Positions 1 through 9,713 of a stretch of 64,000 nt of DNA are shown here, piece by piece. This DNA is from Candidatus Thiothrix anitrata (lineage in GTDB: Bacteria > Pseudomonadota > Gammaproteobacteria > Thiotrichales > Thiotrichaceae). The position numbers were made by a program, and so were the translations under genes. The notes under the pieces are model-generated. The model saw only the letters and a list, made by a program, of their open reading frames with translations. It was not told the origin of the DNA and did no database searches. The stretch is from the NCBI RefSeq assembly GCF_017901155.1, contig NZ_CP072800.1, forward strand, positions 2,259,283 to 2,323,282. Direction: 5' to 3'. The stretch's first letter is position 1; every line of letters starts with the position of its first letter.

Positions 1-579
1 AGCTTCCTTGTCTTTATAAGTCTTTCCCTCTGCCGTGTATACAGTTTCTACTTTTCCATCCTTTAGAGTTCTTGTGATATACCCATTCGTCTTGTTTTTA
101 AATATAGCATAATCACCAATAAATTTAATAAGTCCAATATCGCCTTGGGGAGACTCAAAAGTCACGGTAACTTCTCCACTTGGTTCATCATTAATAAATT
201 GTCCTTCCATAGATAATCCATCTTTAGATGTATATATTTTTCCATGTCCATTGAGCTGTCCATCGGTGAACATACCTTGGACAATTGATCCGTCACTTAG
301 TGTGCTTTTGCCATTCCCATTGTATTTTCCTCTAGACATTGAACCGACATAATTTTCACTAACGGGTTTTTCATTCATATACCACTGCCTTGTTCCTTGT
401 CCTGATGCATAGCCGTCTTTGCATTCACCACTCCAAGTGATTGTTTCTCCTACTTGGGGATTGGGATTCCAATGTTTGCAGCCGTTTTGGTCAGTTATCC
501 AATTGCCTTCTGCGTTAGCAACGCCAGTTAATAATGATAGGCAAGTTAAGAGTGCGAGTTTCAATAAATGTGATTTCAT
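1..579 (-). CDS. Secreted MORN-repeat protein (3' end beyond window)
   Basis: The reading frame is open from an ATG at 579 to the window edge, so the C-terminus is missing. It begins with a Sec-type signal peptide (MKSHLLKLALLTCLSLLTG...ANA). It then has glycine-rich repeats of the MORN type (GKYNGNGKSTLSDGSIVQG, GQLNGHGKIYTSKDG). MORN repeats often mediate membrane or protein contacts; in secreted bacterial proteins their role is poorly defined. It starts 18 bases after the stop of the pentapeptide/OmpA gene on the same strand, so the two are probably co-transcribed envelope genes. The frame and signal peptide are clear; the function is unknown. Confidence 0.75.
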   Translation of the reverse strand, partial: MKSHLLKLALLTCLSLLTGVANAEGNWITDQNGCKHWNPNPQVGETITWSGECKDGYASGQGTRQWYMNEKPVSENYVGSMSRGKYNGNGKSTLSDGSIVQGMFTDGQLNGHGKIYTSKDGLSMEGQFINDEPSGEVTVTFESPQGDIGLIKFIGDYAIFKNKTNGYITRTLKDGKVETVYTAEGKTYKDKEA

Positions 580-597
580 GGTGTTGTTCCTGTTAAT

Positions 598-2049
598 TTA
601 AAAATGTTTGGTTGCCGCAGTGCTGGAGATTTGCGGTGCTGCAAGATTCACAATGGTGACGCGGCGATTCTGAGCGCGTCCTTCCTCGCTAATGTTGTCG
701 GCAATGGGGCGGGATTTACCAAAGCCAATCGGTTTGAGGCGATGAAACGGTACGCCAAAATCTTGTGAGAGAATCGTGTAAACACTGGTTGCGCGACGTT
801 CGGACAAAGTACGGTTATATGCTTCGCTGCCAATGTCGTCGGTGTGACCTTCGATCAAAATATCTGCTTGATTAAGGGCATCACTTTGTAAGGCTTTCGC
901 AAGTTCTGCTAGTTGCACCACGGAGCCGGGTTTAACATCACTGGAATTAAACTCAAACTGAATTGACAGATTGATGAATGCAGGTTGCTCAACTTCACCT
1001 GAGTCATTGGTTTTGGGAGTCAGAGCTTCTTCAATGTGTTTGGATGAAATCAGTTGTGGTTCGCTTTCCTGGGTTTCAGCGGGAAGCGTTTCTTCAATGT
1101 GTTTGGCGTAAATCAATTGTGATTCGTTTTCTTGTTGCGGCTCTTGACCCTGCCTGTGTTTATCTGTGTGTATTGTTTCCGTTACCTGTCCGTAATTGAC
1201 ACTGAGCATTTTAGCGTAACGCATTTGTGCAGAAGAGAAGTCTACCCCGCGTAAATCAGAGCCATCATCAAACTCCGCATAAGCAAAGAGGGTATTACTG
1301 ACGCTGGTTTGTTGCAGATTAGCATTGAACAGTTTGGTATTGCTCAGATTCGCCCCATCAAGATTGCTACCTTGGAAACTAACATTACGCAGTTTTGCAT
1401 GGGAAAAATCAGCTCCGCGTAAGTCACTGTTGGAAAAGTCAATATTGTTGAGTTCAGCGTATTTAAAATCAGCTTTTTGCAAATTTTTGCCGATGAATTT
1501 AACATCTGACAGTTTGCTGCGGGCATAAGGTTTGAGTGATTGCGGTGCTGTCGGATACGCGGGCAAATTCGGTGCAACCGTAATCGCCGTCAACACCGGA
1601 GAAGTGATGGGGGCTTGTACCGCGTTGGTTTCTGGTAATGCCGTATTGCTGAGTTGAGCTTCACCCATATCATCCGCTGACAAGCGGGTGCTGCCGATAA
1701 ATTCTGCGTATTCAAGGTCAGCATTAGCGAGACGCACATTGCTCAGGTCACAATCAATGAATTTCGCGTATTTGAACTTAACGCCGCGTAAGTCTGCGCC
1801 ACGGAAATTGACGTTGGTAAATTCCGCATAAGTCGCACTGCTGTTGCGTAAATCAATCCCGCTAAAATCGGCATCAGTGATTTTCAGGTTGTCTAGTTTG
1901 CCACCGGCAATGTCTTTGCTACTGAGATTAATGCCTTGTAATTCAGCGTATCCGTAATCGGGTGGGATGGCGGCCTGCGACAGCGGTGCTAACAGCAAGT
2001 TAACCAATAGCAGGGCGGATGCAGTGAATAGAGGGTGTTTTAGGTTCAT
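598..2049 (-). CDS. Pentapeptide-repeat protein with OmpA-like C-terminal domain
   Basis: 483 residues. A signal peptide (ending near LSQA) is followed by two blocks of pentapeptide repeats (A(D/N/E)LxN pattern, for example ADLRGVKFKYAKF), about residues 30-130 and 180-290. The linker after them is low in complexity and contains a near-duplicated segment (LIYAKHIEETLPAET / LISSKHIEEALTPKT). The C-terminal 120 residues form an OmpA peptidoglycan-binding domain (IQFEFNSSDVKPGS, EGHTDDIGSEAYN, LSERRA, NRRV). The protein probably sits in the periplasm or outer membrane with the OmpA domain bound to peptidoglycan. The combination is uncommon. It appears to head an operon with the MORN-repeat gene downstream. 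Confidence 0.85.
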   Translation of the reverse strand: MNLKHPLFTASALLLVNLLLAPLSQAAIPPDYGYAELQGINLSSKDIAGGKLDNLKITDADFSGIDLRNSSATYAEFTNVNFRGADLRGVKFKYAKFIDCDLSNVRLANADLEYAEFIGSTRLSADDMGEAQLSNTALPETNAVQAPITSPVLTAITVAPNLPAYPTAPQSLKPYARSKLSDVKFIGKNLQKADFKYAELNNIDFSNSDLRGADFSHAKLRNVSFQGSNLDGANLSNTKLFNANLQQTSVSNTLFAYAEFDDGSDLRGVDFSSAQMRYAKMLSVNYGQVTETIHTDKHRQGQEPQQENESQLIYAKHIEETLPAETQESEPQLISSKHIEEALTPKTNDSGEVEQPAFINLSIQFEFNSSDVKPGSVVQLAELAKALQSDALNQADILIEGHTDDIGSEAYNRTLSERRATSVYTILSQDFGVPFHRLKPIGFGKSRPIADNISEEGRAQNRRVTIVNLAAPQISSTAATKHF

Positions 2050-2194
2050 GTGAGGTTTTCCTTATCAGATAAGTGTCATGTGTCAATTATCAGGAATGGC
2101 TTTGTGATAAGTCTTTTCTATCGCGATGGGCTGGATATTTTTAGGGATGATTGGTATACCTCATTTTATCCAATAAAACCTTTAGGATTTCATT

Positions 2195-3565
2195 ATGTCA
2201 CTCACTCAAACGCCCGCTCACGGCTCCATCGCCCTCATCCCTGTTACCGCCGCAAACTGGCAAAGCATCAGCGATGCCTTACCCGCAATGGCGCAACAAT
2301 GGGCGCAATTAAATGGTTTTACAGCTAAAGCAGGGCAGATTTGTGTAGTGCCTAATCAGGCGGGTGGAATCCATTGTGTGTTGGCGGCGTATGACGTGAG
2401 TGAAGGTTACGAGTGGTCATTAGCGGGTTTGCCGGAGAAATTACCCGCCGGTAATTACCACTTACAAACTGATTGGACAGTGGAACAACGCACTGCCGCT
2501 GCGATTGGCTGGGGTTTGGGTTGTTATCGTTTTGATACGTTTAAATCTGCACCAGTTAAGGAGTTGCCGCATTTGTTTGCCGATGCGGATCAAGCGCGTG
2601 TTGACGCTTTCGTGCAGGCGATTAGTTTGGTACGTGATTTAATCAATGCGCCTGCGAATCACATGATGCCGGAGGATTTATCCGCAGCAGCACAACGTTT
2701 GGCAAGCACTTACGGCGCGAGTTTTCGTGAAGTGGTGGGCGAGGCGTTGCTGGCAGAAAATTATCCGGCAATTCACGCGGTGGGGCGTGCCAGTTCTCAT
2801 GCGCCGCGTTTATTGGAATTGCATTGGGGAAATCCGCAACACCCGCGTATTGCTTTGGTGGGCAAGGGCGTGTGTTTTGATACTGGCGGGCTGGATCTCA
2901 AACCGTCGCAATACATGCGCTTGATGCAAAAAGACATGGGCGGCGCGGCACACGCGCTGGGTTTGGCGCAATTAATCATGGCAACAGGCTTGCCAGTGCA
3001 TTTGCATGTGTTGATTCCGGCGGTGGAAAACGCGGTGGGTGGGGATGCGTTTCGTCCCGGTGATATTCTTAGCACTCGCGGGGGTAAATCGGTGGAGGTG
3101 GATAATACCGACGCGGAAGGGCGGTTGGTGTTATGCGATGCCTTCACCGCTGCGGTCGAACAACAGCCGGAATTGTTGCTGGATTTTGCCACGTTAACCG
3201 GTGCGGCGCGGGTGGCGTTGGGTACGGAAATCCCGGTGTTTTTCTGCAATGACAAAGCGTTGACCTGCGCGTTGCAAGCGGCTTCGGAAACGGCGAATGA
3301 GCTGATTTGGAATTTACCGTTGCACAAACCGTATTTCGCGCAACTCAAAAGCCAGTTTGCAGATTTCCAAAACAGCGGCGGTAGTTACGGCGGAGCGATT
3401 ACCGCTGCTCTGTTTTTAAATGAATTTGTGCCTGAAAATTTGCCTTGGGCGCACTTTGATATGATGGCTTGGAACACTCGCGCCCGTGCGGGTCGTCCTA
3501 TCGGTGGTGAAGCGATGGGATTGTTTGCAGCCTATCGGTATTTTGAAACCAATTATCGGTTGTAA
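2195..3565 (+). CDS. M17 family leucyl aminopeptidase
   Basis: 456 residues. This is a cytosolic metallo-exopeptidase that removes N-terminal amino acids from peptides using two metal ions. The C-terminal catalytic half carries the M17 signatures: GVCFDTGGLDLKPS, the lysine-containing QKDMGGAAHALG, and the metal-binding NTDAEGRLVLCDA. The N-terminal half is the usual non-catalytic macro-like domain. Length is slightly below E. coli PepA (503) and close to PepB-type members, so I give no gene symbol. The gene is monocistronic and divergent from the pentapeptide gene across a 145-bp gap. Confidence 0.92.
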   Translation: MSLTQTPAHGSIALIPVTAANWQSISDALPAMAQQWAQLNGFTAKAGQICVVPNQAGGIHCVLAAYDVSEGYEWSLAGLPEKLPAGNYHLQTDWTVEQRTAAAIGWGLGCYRFDTFKSAPVKELPHLFADADQARVDAFVQAISLVRDLINAPANHMMPEDLSAAAQRLASTYGASFREVVGEALLAENYPAIHAVGRASSHAPRLLELHWGNPQHPRIALVGKGVCFDTGGLDLKPSQYMRLMQKDMGGAAHALGLAQLIMATGLPVHLHVLIPAVENAVGGDAFRPGDILSTRGGKSVEVDNTDAEGRLVLCDAFTAAVEQQPELLLDFATLTGAARVALGTEIPVFFCNDKALTCALQAASETANELIWNLPLHKPYFAQLKSQFADFQNSGGSYGGAITAALFLNEFVPENLPWAHFDMMAWNTRARAGRPIGGEAMGLFAAYRYFETNYRL

Positions 3566-3661
3566 ACCGTGAGTGATGAACTTTTTTATTCAGTTGCTAT
3601 TCAGTTTTCTAGATTATTGCCTATAATCAGCATTAGTTAGTGTCAAGTATTAGGAAGCTTT

Positions 3662-4162
3662 ATGAGTTCGTCACAACCCTCTTCCTCGCCGCCATCGTCT
3701 CCGGCGGTTTCGGTTCGCCACGCGATTTTGCTAGCCATTTTTATTTACGCACTGGTAGCGATTTTCCTGTTGGCATTCTCACCTAAGGCGCAGGCCAGTG
3801 AAGCAGAAACCCTGCACGCACACCTGTTATACAATGTGTTGGGGCGGATTGAGTATGATGACGGCGGACGTTTTACGCCAGTGCAGGATGCCACGATGTT
3901 GCAGGAGCTTAAGGCAATGATTGCCACGCATCAGTTGGGGGATGGAACGGCGACAGCGTATGTTCGTAACATCAGCCGTAATATGTTGGCATGGGCAGCA
4001 AGCCCTACGGCACGTTTGCTACCGCCACAAGAGCTTGGCTCGTACACTTTGCGTTTTGTGCAGGTGGATGATCTGAAGGTGGCGGTGCAAAATTTTTGGG
4101 TTAAACACCAAGACGGGCAACGTGAAGAGTTTCAGATGGTGTTGGCGTTACCTGCAAACTAA
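3662..4162 (+). CDS. Membrane-anchored hypothetical protein
   Basis: 166 residues, not recognised. The N-terminus is Ser/Pro-rich, then one hydrophobic segment (about residues 22-42, HAILLAIFIYALVAIFLLAF) ends at a possible AQA signal-cleavage site. The remaining 120 residues are soluble, without cysteines or obvious motifs, and would lie in the periplasm. It stands alone between the aminopeptidase and methyltransferase genes, about 80-100 bp from each. Codon use matches its neighbours, so it is probably a real core gene. Confidence 0.6.
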   Translation: MSSSQPSSSPPSSPAVSVRHAILLAIFIYALVAIFLLAFSPKAQASEAETLHAHLLYNVLGRIEYDDGGRFTPVQDATMLQELKAMIATHQLGDGTATAYVRNISRNMLAWAASPTARLLPPQELGSYTLRFVQVDDLKVAVQNFWVKHQDGQREEFQMVLALPAN

Positions 4163-4240
4163 ACTCACCAGCAAATCAGTCTTGTGTCGATTGCGTAAAA
4201 TCCTCCAGAATAGTGGCACTTAACACAGGAAGCCTGCGCG

Positions 4241-5770
4241 ATGGTCGATTTTTACGATGAACTCACCTATGAAACCAATCCTTTCCCCGAAACCCATCCC
4301 GGCAATCTGGCGGCATTAGGTCGTTTATTTGGGGTGCAAACCCCGTTGGCGCAGCAGTGTCGCGTGTTGGAGTTGGGTTCAGCTACCGGGGGCAATATTA
4401 TTCCGATGGCGTGGCGTTTACCGCACAGTGAATTTGTGGGTGTCGAGCTTTCCGCACCGCAAGTCGCGATTGGTCAAGCGGTGATTGAGGCGTTAGGGTT
4501 AGGTAATATCCGTTTGGATGTGGGCGATATTCTGGAGCTAGACCCTGCGCAATTGGGGCAGTTTGATTACATTATTGCGCACGGGGTGTATTCGTGGGTT
4601 CCGACCGCCGTGCGTGAGAAAATTTTGGCGTTGGCGCGTGACTGTTTAACCCCGCATGGCATTGCTTACATCAGTTATAACGTGCTTCCAGGTTGGCGGA
4701 TGCGCGGCAGCGTGCGTGATTTATTGTTGTACGCTACCCGCGATGCGCAGGGGGCGGATGCGAAATACCATGCGGCGATAGCTGCGTTGCAACGTTTACA
4801 ACACGCTTTGCAGGATGCGCAGGCCGATAGCCACCGTTATGTGCAAAAAGAAATCGGTTATTTGCTGAAAGCGCATCCGAGTTATTTGCTGCATGAATAT
4901 TTGGCGGGGGAAAACAATGCCTTTTTGTTCAGCGAATTTTTAGCCGATAGCGGTCGCCACGGTTTGCAGTATTTGTGCGAAACCGATTTACACACTTTGT
5001 TTGACACGACCTTGACTCCACCTGCGCAAGCGGCTTTGGGTGATATTGATGACCCGTTACAGCACGAGCAGTGGATGGATTTTGTGCGGATGCGTACTTT
5101 CCGTCAAAGCTTGTTGTGTCGTGCGGATTTACTGCTGGAACGTGAAATTGATGTGGATGTATTTACCACCTTTTATTTCAGTGCCAATTTGCGTTTGCAA
5201 GGTGAAGCTTCGTTCACCAGCACTACGCCCGCGACGTTTTTGTACCCAGATAATACCGAGCTGAACGTAGCGCACCCATTGAGCAAAGCGGCGTTGCTGT
5301 ATTTGCAGGAAGTTCACCCGTATACCCCGGATTTTGCGGAATTACTGACGAATGCGGCGCAGCGGGTGCAAGCGGCGGGAGGTAAATCTTTTGCGTCAGA
5401 ACGTGGGGAGTTGGTGAGCGAGTTATTCAGTTTGTACAGTTATCGTGCAGTTTTAGGGCATTTGCAACCGTGCTTAATGCATCCGCGTGTGCCGGAACGT
5501 CCTAAAGCCAGCGATTTAGCACGATTACAAGCCGCGCAAGGCTGGGAAAGCATTGCCAGTGTGCATCATTTGGGTTTGAGTGTTGATGCTTTTGCCAGTC
5601 ACTTATTGCAACAGTTGGATGGGACGCAAACCATTAGTGAATTGACCACAAAACTCTCGGCTGCGGTTGCCAGTGGCGCACTTAACATTACTGGAAGTCG
5701 CAAGGAAGTGCGGGATAACGTGCAGCATTTGCTGACGGTGTTTGCGCGGCATGGAATTTTATTAGGCTAA
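4241..5770 (+). CDS. Class I SAM methyltransferase with regulatory domain
   Basis: 509 residues. The N-terminal 200 residues form a Rossmann methyltransferase with SAM motif I at VLELGSATGGNIIPMA and the acidic residue at FVGVELS. The central part matches the methyltransferase regulatory domain family (PF10119-like), which follows this class of enzyme in many proteobacteria. The C-terminal 100 residues resemble a winged-helix-like PKMT tail. The substrate is unknown; related proteins have been linked to protein lysine methylation. Its last 9 bases overlap the convergent TauE/SafE gene. Confidence 0.85.
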   Translation: MVDFYDELTYETNPFPETHPGNLAALGRLFGVQTPLAQQCRVLELGSATGGNIIPMAWRLPHSEFVGVELSAPQVAIGQAVIEALGLGNIRLDVGDILELDPAQLGQFDYIIAHGVYSWVPTAVREKILALARDCLTPHGIAYISYNVLPGWRMRGSVRDLLLYATRDAQGADAKYHAAIAALQRLQHALQDAQADSHRYVQKEIGYLLKAHPSYLLHEYLAGENNAFLFSEFLADSGRHGLQYLCETDLHTLFDTTLTPPAQAALGDIDDPLQHEQWMDFVRMRTFRQSLLCRADLLLEREIDVDVFTTFYFSANLRLQGEASFTSTTPATFLYPDNTELNVAHPLSKAALLYLQEVHPYTPDFAELLTNAAQRVQAAGGKSFASERGELVSELFSLYSYRAVLGHLQPCLMHPRVPERPKASDLARLQAAQGWESIASVHHLGLSVDAFASHLLQQLDGTQTISELTTKLSAAVASGALNITGSRKEVRDNVQHLLTVFARHGILLG

Positions 5771-6514
5771 ATTCCATAATCCTAAGCCACTGACAATCAC
5801 CAAGCCGCCACCGACCCAGCGTTTAAACAGCAAATCGTTACGCATAATGATTTCGTGGGCTTTTAGCCCAAAATAGTGTCCTACGGCTGCGCCAGGGAGC
5901 AGTAATAGCGCGGTTAACCAGTTCACCGTTACCCCTAGGGCTAAAAACGTTGACATTTTTAGACTCACCAAAATGAACCACAGCACAAACAAGGTGTCGC
6001 GTAATTTTTCCTTGCTGACGTTGCGCATGTAGACCGCCACCATCAGCGGTGCGCCAGTGAGGGAAGTTCCGGCGACGTAACCACCCAGCATTAACAGCAC
6101 TTTATCGACCCACGGATGATGGCTTTCAATGGCCCAGTTCAGCAGCCAAATCAACCCGTAAAACAACGTGATGGAATAAATAAAGATATTCAGCCATAGG
6201 GTCGGCAGGTTCACCAATCCAAATACGCCGATAATAGCGGGCGGAATAATGTAGTAAGCTGATTTCCACAAATAATGCCAGTCAACATTGTGCAAACGGG
6301 TGCGCAGTGTCAGCCCGGAAAAGAACAGTAAATGCACACTAATAATCGGTAGCCACAGCAGCGGATCATTGTGAAGGAATAGCATCAGCGGCAACCCTAA
6401 AGCCGCGCCACCAAAGCCTAACCCGGTACGCACAAACCCCGTCCACACAAATAACAGGATGACCCAAAGGATCTGATAGCTGCTGAAATCACTCGGCATG
6501 GTGGAAGTACTCAT
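5762..6514 (-). CDS. TauE/SafE family anion exporter
   Basis: 250 residues with about eight hydrophobic segments and the family's N-terminal pattern (VWTGFVRTGLGFGGAALGLPLML) and mid-protein GGYVAGTSLTGAPLMVAVYM. Members export sulfite, sulfoacetate or related sulfur oxyanions, or transport other small anions, in the inner membrane. In a sulfur oxidiser sulfite export is plausible, but the substrate cannot be read from sequence. The gene is convergent with the methyltransferase and divergent from pyrD. Confidence 0.87.
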   Translation of the reverse strand: MSTSTMPSDFSSYQILWVILLFVWTGFVRTGLGFGGAALGLPLMLFLHNDPLLWLPIISVHLLFFSGLTLRTRLHNVDWHYLWKSAYYIIPPAIIGVFGLVNLPTLWLNIFIYSITLFYGLIWLLNWAIESHHPWVDKVLLMLGGYVAGTSLTGAPLMVAVYMRNVSKEKLRDTLFVLWFILVSLKMSTFLALGVTVNWLTALLLLPGAAVGHYFGLKAHEIIMRNDLLFKRWVGGGLVIVSGLGLWNLA

Positions 6515-6607
6515 TCAAAAAGTTACGCAAATTAAGCCGATGCATGTTACCACTAGGGCTGCAAAAACTTATAATCCGTGCCTTGATCTCAAACCGGAAA
6601 TGATGCT

Positions 6608-7624
6608 GTGTATAAGCTGTTGCGTGACTTATTGTTTTTATTGCCTGCGGAAACCTCACACCACCTCGCGCTCGATAGCCTCAAGCTGGCGAATAAGCTG
6701 GGTGTGCTGGGCAAGCCGACAGCATTAGCGGGTCAAGCCGTGCGAGTAATGGGTATCGACTTCCCTAATCCGGTGGGTTTAGCTGCTGGTCTGGATAAAA
6801 ATGGCGAATACATTGACGCACTTGCCGCGCTGGGTTTCGGTTTTATTGAAATCGGCACAGTAACGCCACGCCCACAACCGGGCAATCCCAAGCCCCGCTT
6901 ATTCCGCTTACCGGAAGCGCAAGCCATTATTAACCGCATGGGCTTTAACAATCACGGCATTGATTACCTGTTAGCCAAGGTGCAGCAAGCGCGTTACCAA
7001 GGCATTATCGGGATCAATATCGGCAAAAACTTTGACACAGCGGTGGAAAACGCCGCCGATGACTATTTGATTGGTTTGCGTAAAGCTTACCCAGTGGCGC
7101 ATTACATTACGGTAAATATTTCTTCGCCGAATACGCCGGGATTGCGCACGTTGCAGTACGGCGATGAGTTGAAACGTTTGTTGGTAACGTTGCGTGAGGA
7201 ACAAAGTCGTTTGGCGCAAGAGTTGGGGCGTTACGTGCCGGTGGCGATTAAGGTGGCTCCCGATTTAAGTGAGGCGGAAATCCGTGATATGGCGGGGGTG
7301 TTTTCATCGGTGCAGATTGACGCGCTGATTGCGACCAATACCACGCTGGATAAATCAGCGATACAAGGGTTAACCCACGCAAATGAGCAGGGCGGGTTGA
7401 GCGGGATGCCATTGACGCAGCATTCGACTCAAGTGATTCAGCAATTTCGCGCTGATATGGATAGCCAGATTCCGATTATTGGGGTGGGTGGTATTTTGTC
7501 GGGTGACGATGCGCAAGCTAAATTGGCGGCGGGTGCGAGTCTGGTGCAGGTTTATAGCGGGTTTATCTACCGTGGGCCTGAGCTGGTACGTGAGTGCGTT
7601 GCAGCAACAAAAAAGGCCGGTTAA
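6608..7624 (+). CDS. pyrD: Dihydroorotate dehydrogenase (quinone), class 2
   Basis: 338 residues starting at GTG. It oxidises dihydroorotate to orotate in pyrimidine synthesis and passes electrons to membrane quinone. Visible signatures are the amphipathic N-terminal helix (YKLLRDLLFLLPAETSHHLAL), PVGLAAGLDKNGEYIDAL, GTVTPRPQPGNPKPRLFRL, NRMGFNN, the catalytic serine region VNISSPNTPGLR, and GVGGILSGDDA near the end. Length is typical of class 2 enzymes. The stop codon lies inside the terminator hairpin that follows. Confidence 0.96.
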   Translation: MYKLLRDLLFLLPAETSHHLALDSLKLANKLGVLGKPTALAGQAVRVMGIDFPNPVGLAAGLDKNGEYIDALAALGFGFIEIGTVTPRPQPGNPKPRLFRLPEAQAIINRMGFNNHGIDYLLAKVQQARYQGIIGINIGKNFDTAVENAADDYLIGLRKAYPVAHYITVNISSPNTPGLRTLQYGDELKRLLVTLREEQSRLAQELGRYVPVAIKVAPDLSEAEIRDMAGVFSSVQIDALIATNTTLDKSAIQGLTHANEQGGLSGMPLTQHSTQVIQQFRADMDSQIPIIGVGGILSGDDAQAKLAAGASLVQVYSGFIYRGPELVRECVAATKKAG

Positions 7625-7636
7625 TAACCGGCCTTT
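7612..7636. terminator. Bidirectional intrinsic terminator between pyrD and the sulfur-globule-like gene
   Basis: Near-perfect inverted repeat AAAGGCCGGTTA/TAACCGGCCTTT with A-rich and T-rich flanks. It lies between two converging genes and overlaps the pyrD stop codon. Confidence 0.85.
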
Positions 7637-7659
7637 CTATTCAGATCCGAAAGATCTGA

Positions 7660-8469
7660 TTACTTCGCTGGAGCAGCGGCAGGAGCAGCAGGTGCTGCTG
7701 GCGCAGCAACTACAGCAGCAGCGGCTGGTGCAGCAGCAGGAGCAGTAGCTGTCGCAGCGGCAGCAGGTGCAGCAGCAGGCGTTGCAGCTTGTTGTGCAGC
7801 AGCCATTGCTTTACGCTGTTCTTCTAATTTCTTGAAGAATGCATCAGCTTGAGCGCGTTGCATTTCCATTTGCTTTTGGATTTGTTCAAAACTAGGTGCT
7901 TGCGGCATTGCGTAACCAGGCATCATCATGTTGTTGTAGCTAGGCATAGCCATAGGAGCTTGCATCATTGGCATTTGCATAGGCATTGCTTGTGCAGGAG
8001 CTGCTGGCATAGCCATAGGAGCTTGCATTGGTGCACGCATTGCAGGAGCTTGCATCATGTTAGGCATACCACCCCAAGGGTTGTTACCGTAGCCATTTTG
8101 TGAGCTGTTGGTGTAACCGTACAGGTTGTTGTAGCCGTCACCGTAACCGTAGCCGCTGCCTTGCAGGTTAGTTGCAGTGTTGCCACGACCTTGACCAGCC
8201 ATGTCAGATGCCAGATCAGACTTGCCTTTGCCTTTGAAAGTGATGGTGAAATCCATTTCGCCGTCAGCATTGCCTTTGCCACGACCCCAGCCGCTCGCAT
8301 CGCCAGCACCAGTACCGTAACCTTGGCCTTGACCAGCGGTGTTTGCTTGACCTTGGTTCGCGCCTTGACCAGCAGCATTGCCATTTTCAAAGCCATCGAA
8401 GAATTCAGCAGACGCAACGCCTGAAGTAGCAAGCAGGGCAACCAAGAGTGCAATTTTAGTGTGTTTCAT
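7660..8469 (-). CDS. Secreted sulfur-globule-like protein
   Basis: 269 residues. A signal peptide (KIALLVALLATSGVASA) leads into a Gly/Gln/Asn-rich region (about residues 30-75), then a short conserved-looking block (DFTITFKGKGKSD). A Gly/Tyr/Asn-rich region follows (GSGYGYGDGYNNLYGY), then long Met/Pro/Ala-rich repeats (MQAPM, MAMP) and a coiled stretch (FEQIQKQMEMQRAQADAFFKKLEEQRKAM). The tail is almost pure Ala/Pro. Envelope proteins of intracellular sulfur globules have signal peptides and Gly/Tyr- or Asn-rich repeats like these, so this is a plausible globule coat protein. Low complexity limits certainty; another surface or periplasmic structural role is possible. Confidence 0.55.
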   Translation of the reverse strand: MKHTKIALLVALLATSGVASAEFFDGFENGNAAGQGANQGQANTAGQGQGYGTGAGDASGWGRGKGNADGEMDFTITFKGKGKSDLASDMAGQGRGNTATNLQGSGYGYGDGYNNLYGYTNSSQNGYGNNPWGGMPNMMQAPAMRAPMQAPMAMPAAPAQAMPMQMPMMQAPMAMPSYNNMMMPGYAMPQAPSFEQIQKQMEMQRAQADAFFKKLEEQRKAMAAAQQAATPAAAPAAAATATAPAAAPAAAAVVAAPAAPAAPAAAPAK

Positions 8470-8681
8470 AATCTATACCTCTAGCGGAGTTAAAGTGCGC
8501 CAAGTGACGCGTTTTCAAGTAAATTTCAATATAAGAAAATGATAATATTCTTATCGTCTGAATGCAAGCCCTATTTGTCAGTTTTGCAGTGTTTTGTTGA
8601 TATTTATTAAGGAAAGACAAGCAAGGCGCGAGGCAATACAATGAGTGTCAACGCAGATAGATAGCAATAAGAGGACAAAGC

Positions 8682-9701
8682 ATGGCTATTGGCTCAGTGA
8701 TGGTGGATATTCAGGGTGCGGAACTTACCAAAGATGATGAAGAGTTTCTCAAAAACCCGATGATTGGAGGACTAATATTTTTTACCCGTAATTATCGTTC
8801 ACCTAATCAAATCAGCGAGTTAGTACAGGCAGTGCGCGAAGTTGCTGGCGGTGAATTATTGTTGGCGGTAGATCATGAAGGGGGCAGGGTGCAACGTTTT
8901 CGTCAGGAGTTTACCCGCTTACCGCCTTTGGCTAGGTTGGGTACGAAATACGAAGATGAGCCATTGGAAGCATTGCAGCTAGCTCATGCCGCAGGTTGGT
9001 TGATGGCAGCGGAAGTGCGGGCGGTGGGCATTGATTTCAGTTTCGCGCCAGTGCTGGATTTGGATTTCGGTGGTAGCGAAGTGATTGGCGACCGTGCGTT
9101 TCACCGTTGCCCGGAAGTGGTGACGATTTTGGCGGGGGCGTATATCGAGGGAATGCGTGAAGCAGGCATGGCGGCGACGGGTAAGCATTTCCCCGGTCAT
9201 GGCTGGGTGCAGGCGGATTCGCACTTGGCGATTCCCCGCGATAACCGTCAGCGCAGGGCGATTATGGAAGAGGATGTTTATCCGTTTAAAACCTTGTTTA
9301 AGCACGGTTTGGATGCGGTGATGCCAGCGCACGTTATTTATGAGAATGTGGATGCGCACCCGGCGGGCTTTTCGGCGGTATGGTTGCAAGAGATTTTACG
9401 CGGGGAATTGGGCTTTGATGGGGTCATTTTCAGCGATGATTTGAGCATGGAAGGTGCGAGTGTCGCGGGCAGTTATGCGTTGCGGGCGCAGGCGGCAATG
9501 GCGGCAGGTTGCGATATGGTACTGGCGTGCAATAACCGTGCGGGTGCTATCGACATTTTGGAGCACGCGGATTTGCAACCGAGTACGGCTTCAAGCCAAC
9601 GTTTGGAGCGGATGCGCGGGCGCAACTTCATGAATCGCGGCGCGTTACTGAGCGATGAATACTGGCGTGAAGCGGTGGAATCGGTCACGGCATTGGTTTG
9701 A
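8682..9701 (+). CDS. nagZ: Beta-N-acetylhexosaminidase NagZ (GH3)
   Basis: 339 residues. This cytosolic glycosidase removes N-acetylglucosamine from anhydromuropeptides in peptidoglycan recycling. The GH3 NagZ signatures are all visible: GGLIFFTRNY, AVDHEGGRVQRFR, the mobile catalytic loop ATGKHFPGHGWVQADSH with its His and Asp, PAHVIYENVDAHPAGFS, and the nucleophile region GFDGVIFSDDLSMEGA. A terminator-like hairpin follows. Confidence 0.96.
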   Translation: MAIGSVMVDIQGAELTKDDEEFLKNPMIGGLIFFTRNYRSPNQISELVQAVREVAGGELLLAVDHEGGRVQRFRQEFTRLPPLARLGTKYEDEPLEALQLAHAAGWLMAAEVRAVGIDFSFAPVLDLDFGGSEVIGDRAFHRCPEVVTILAGAYIEGMREAGMAATGKHFPGHGWVQADSHLAIPRDNRQRRAIMEEDVYPFKTLFKHGLDAVMPAHVIYENVDAHPAGFSAVWLQEILRGELGFDGVIFSDDLSMEGASVAGSYALRAQAAMAAGCDMVLACNNRAGAIDILEHADLQPSTASSQRLERMRGRNFMNRGALLSDEYWREAVESVTALV

Positions 9702-9713
9702 ATGAAAAGCGGC

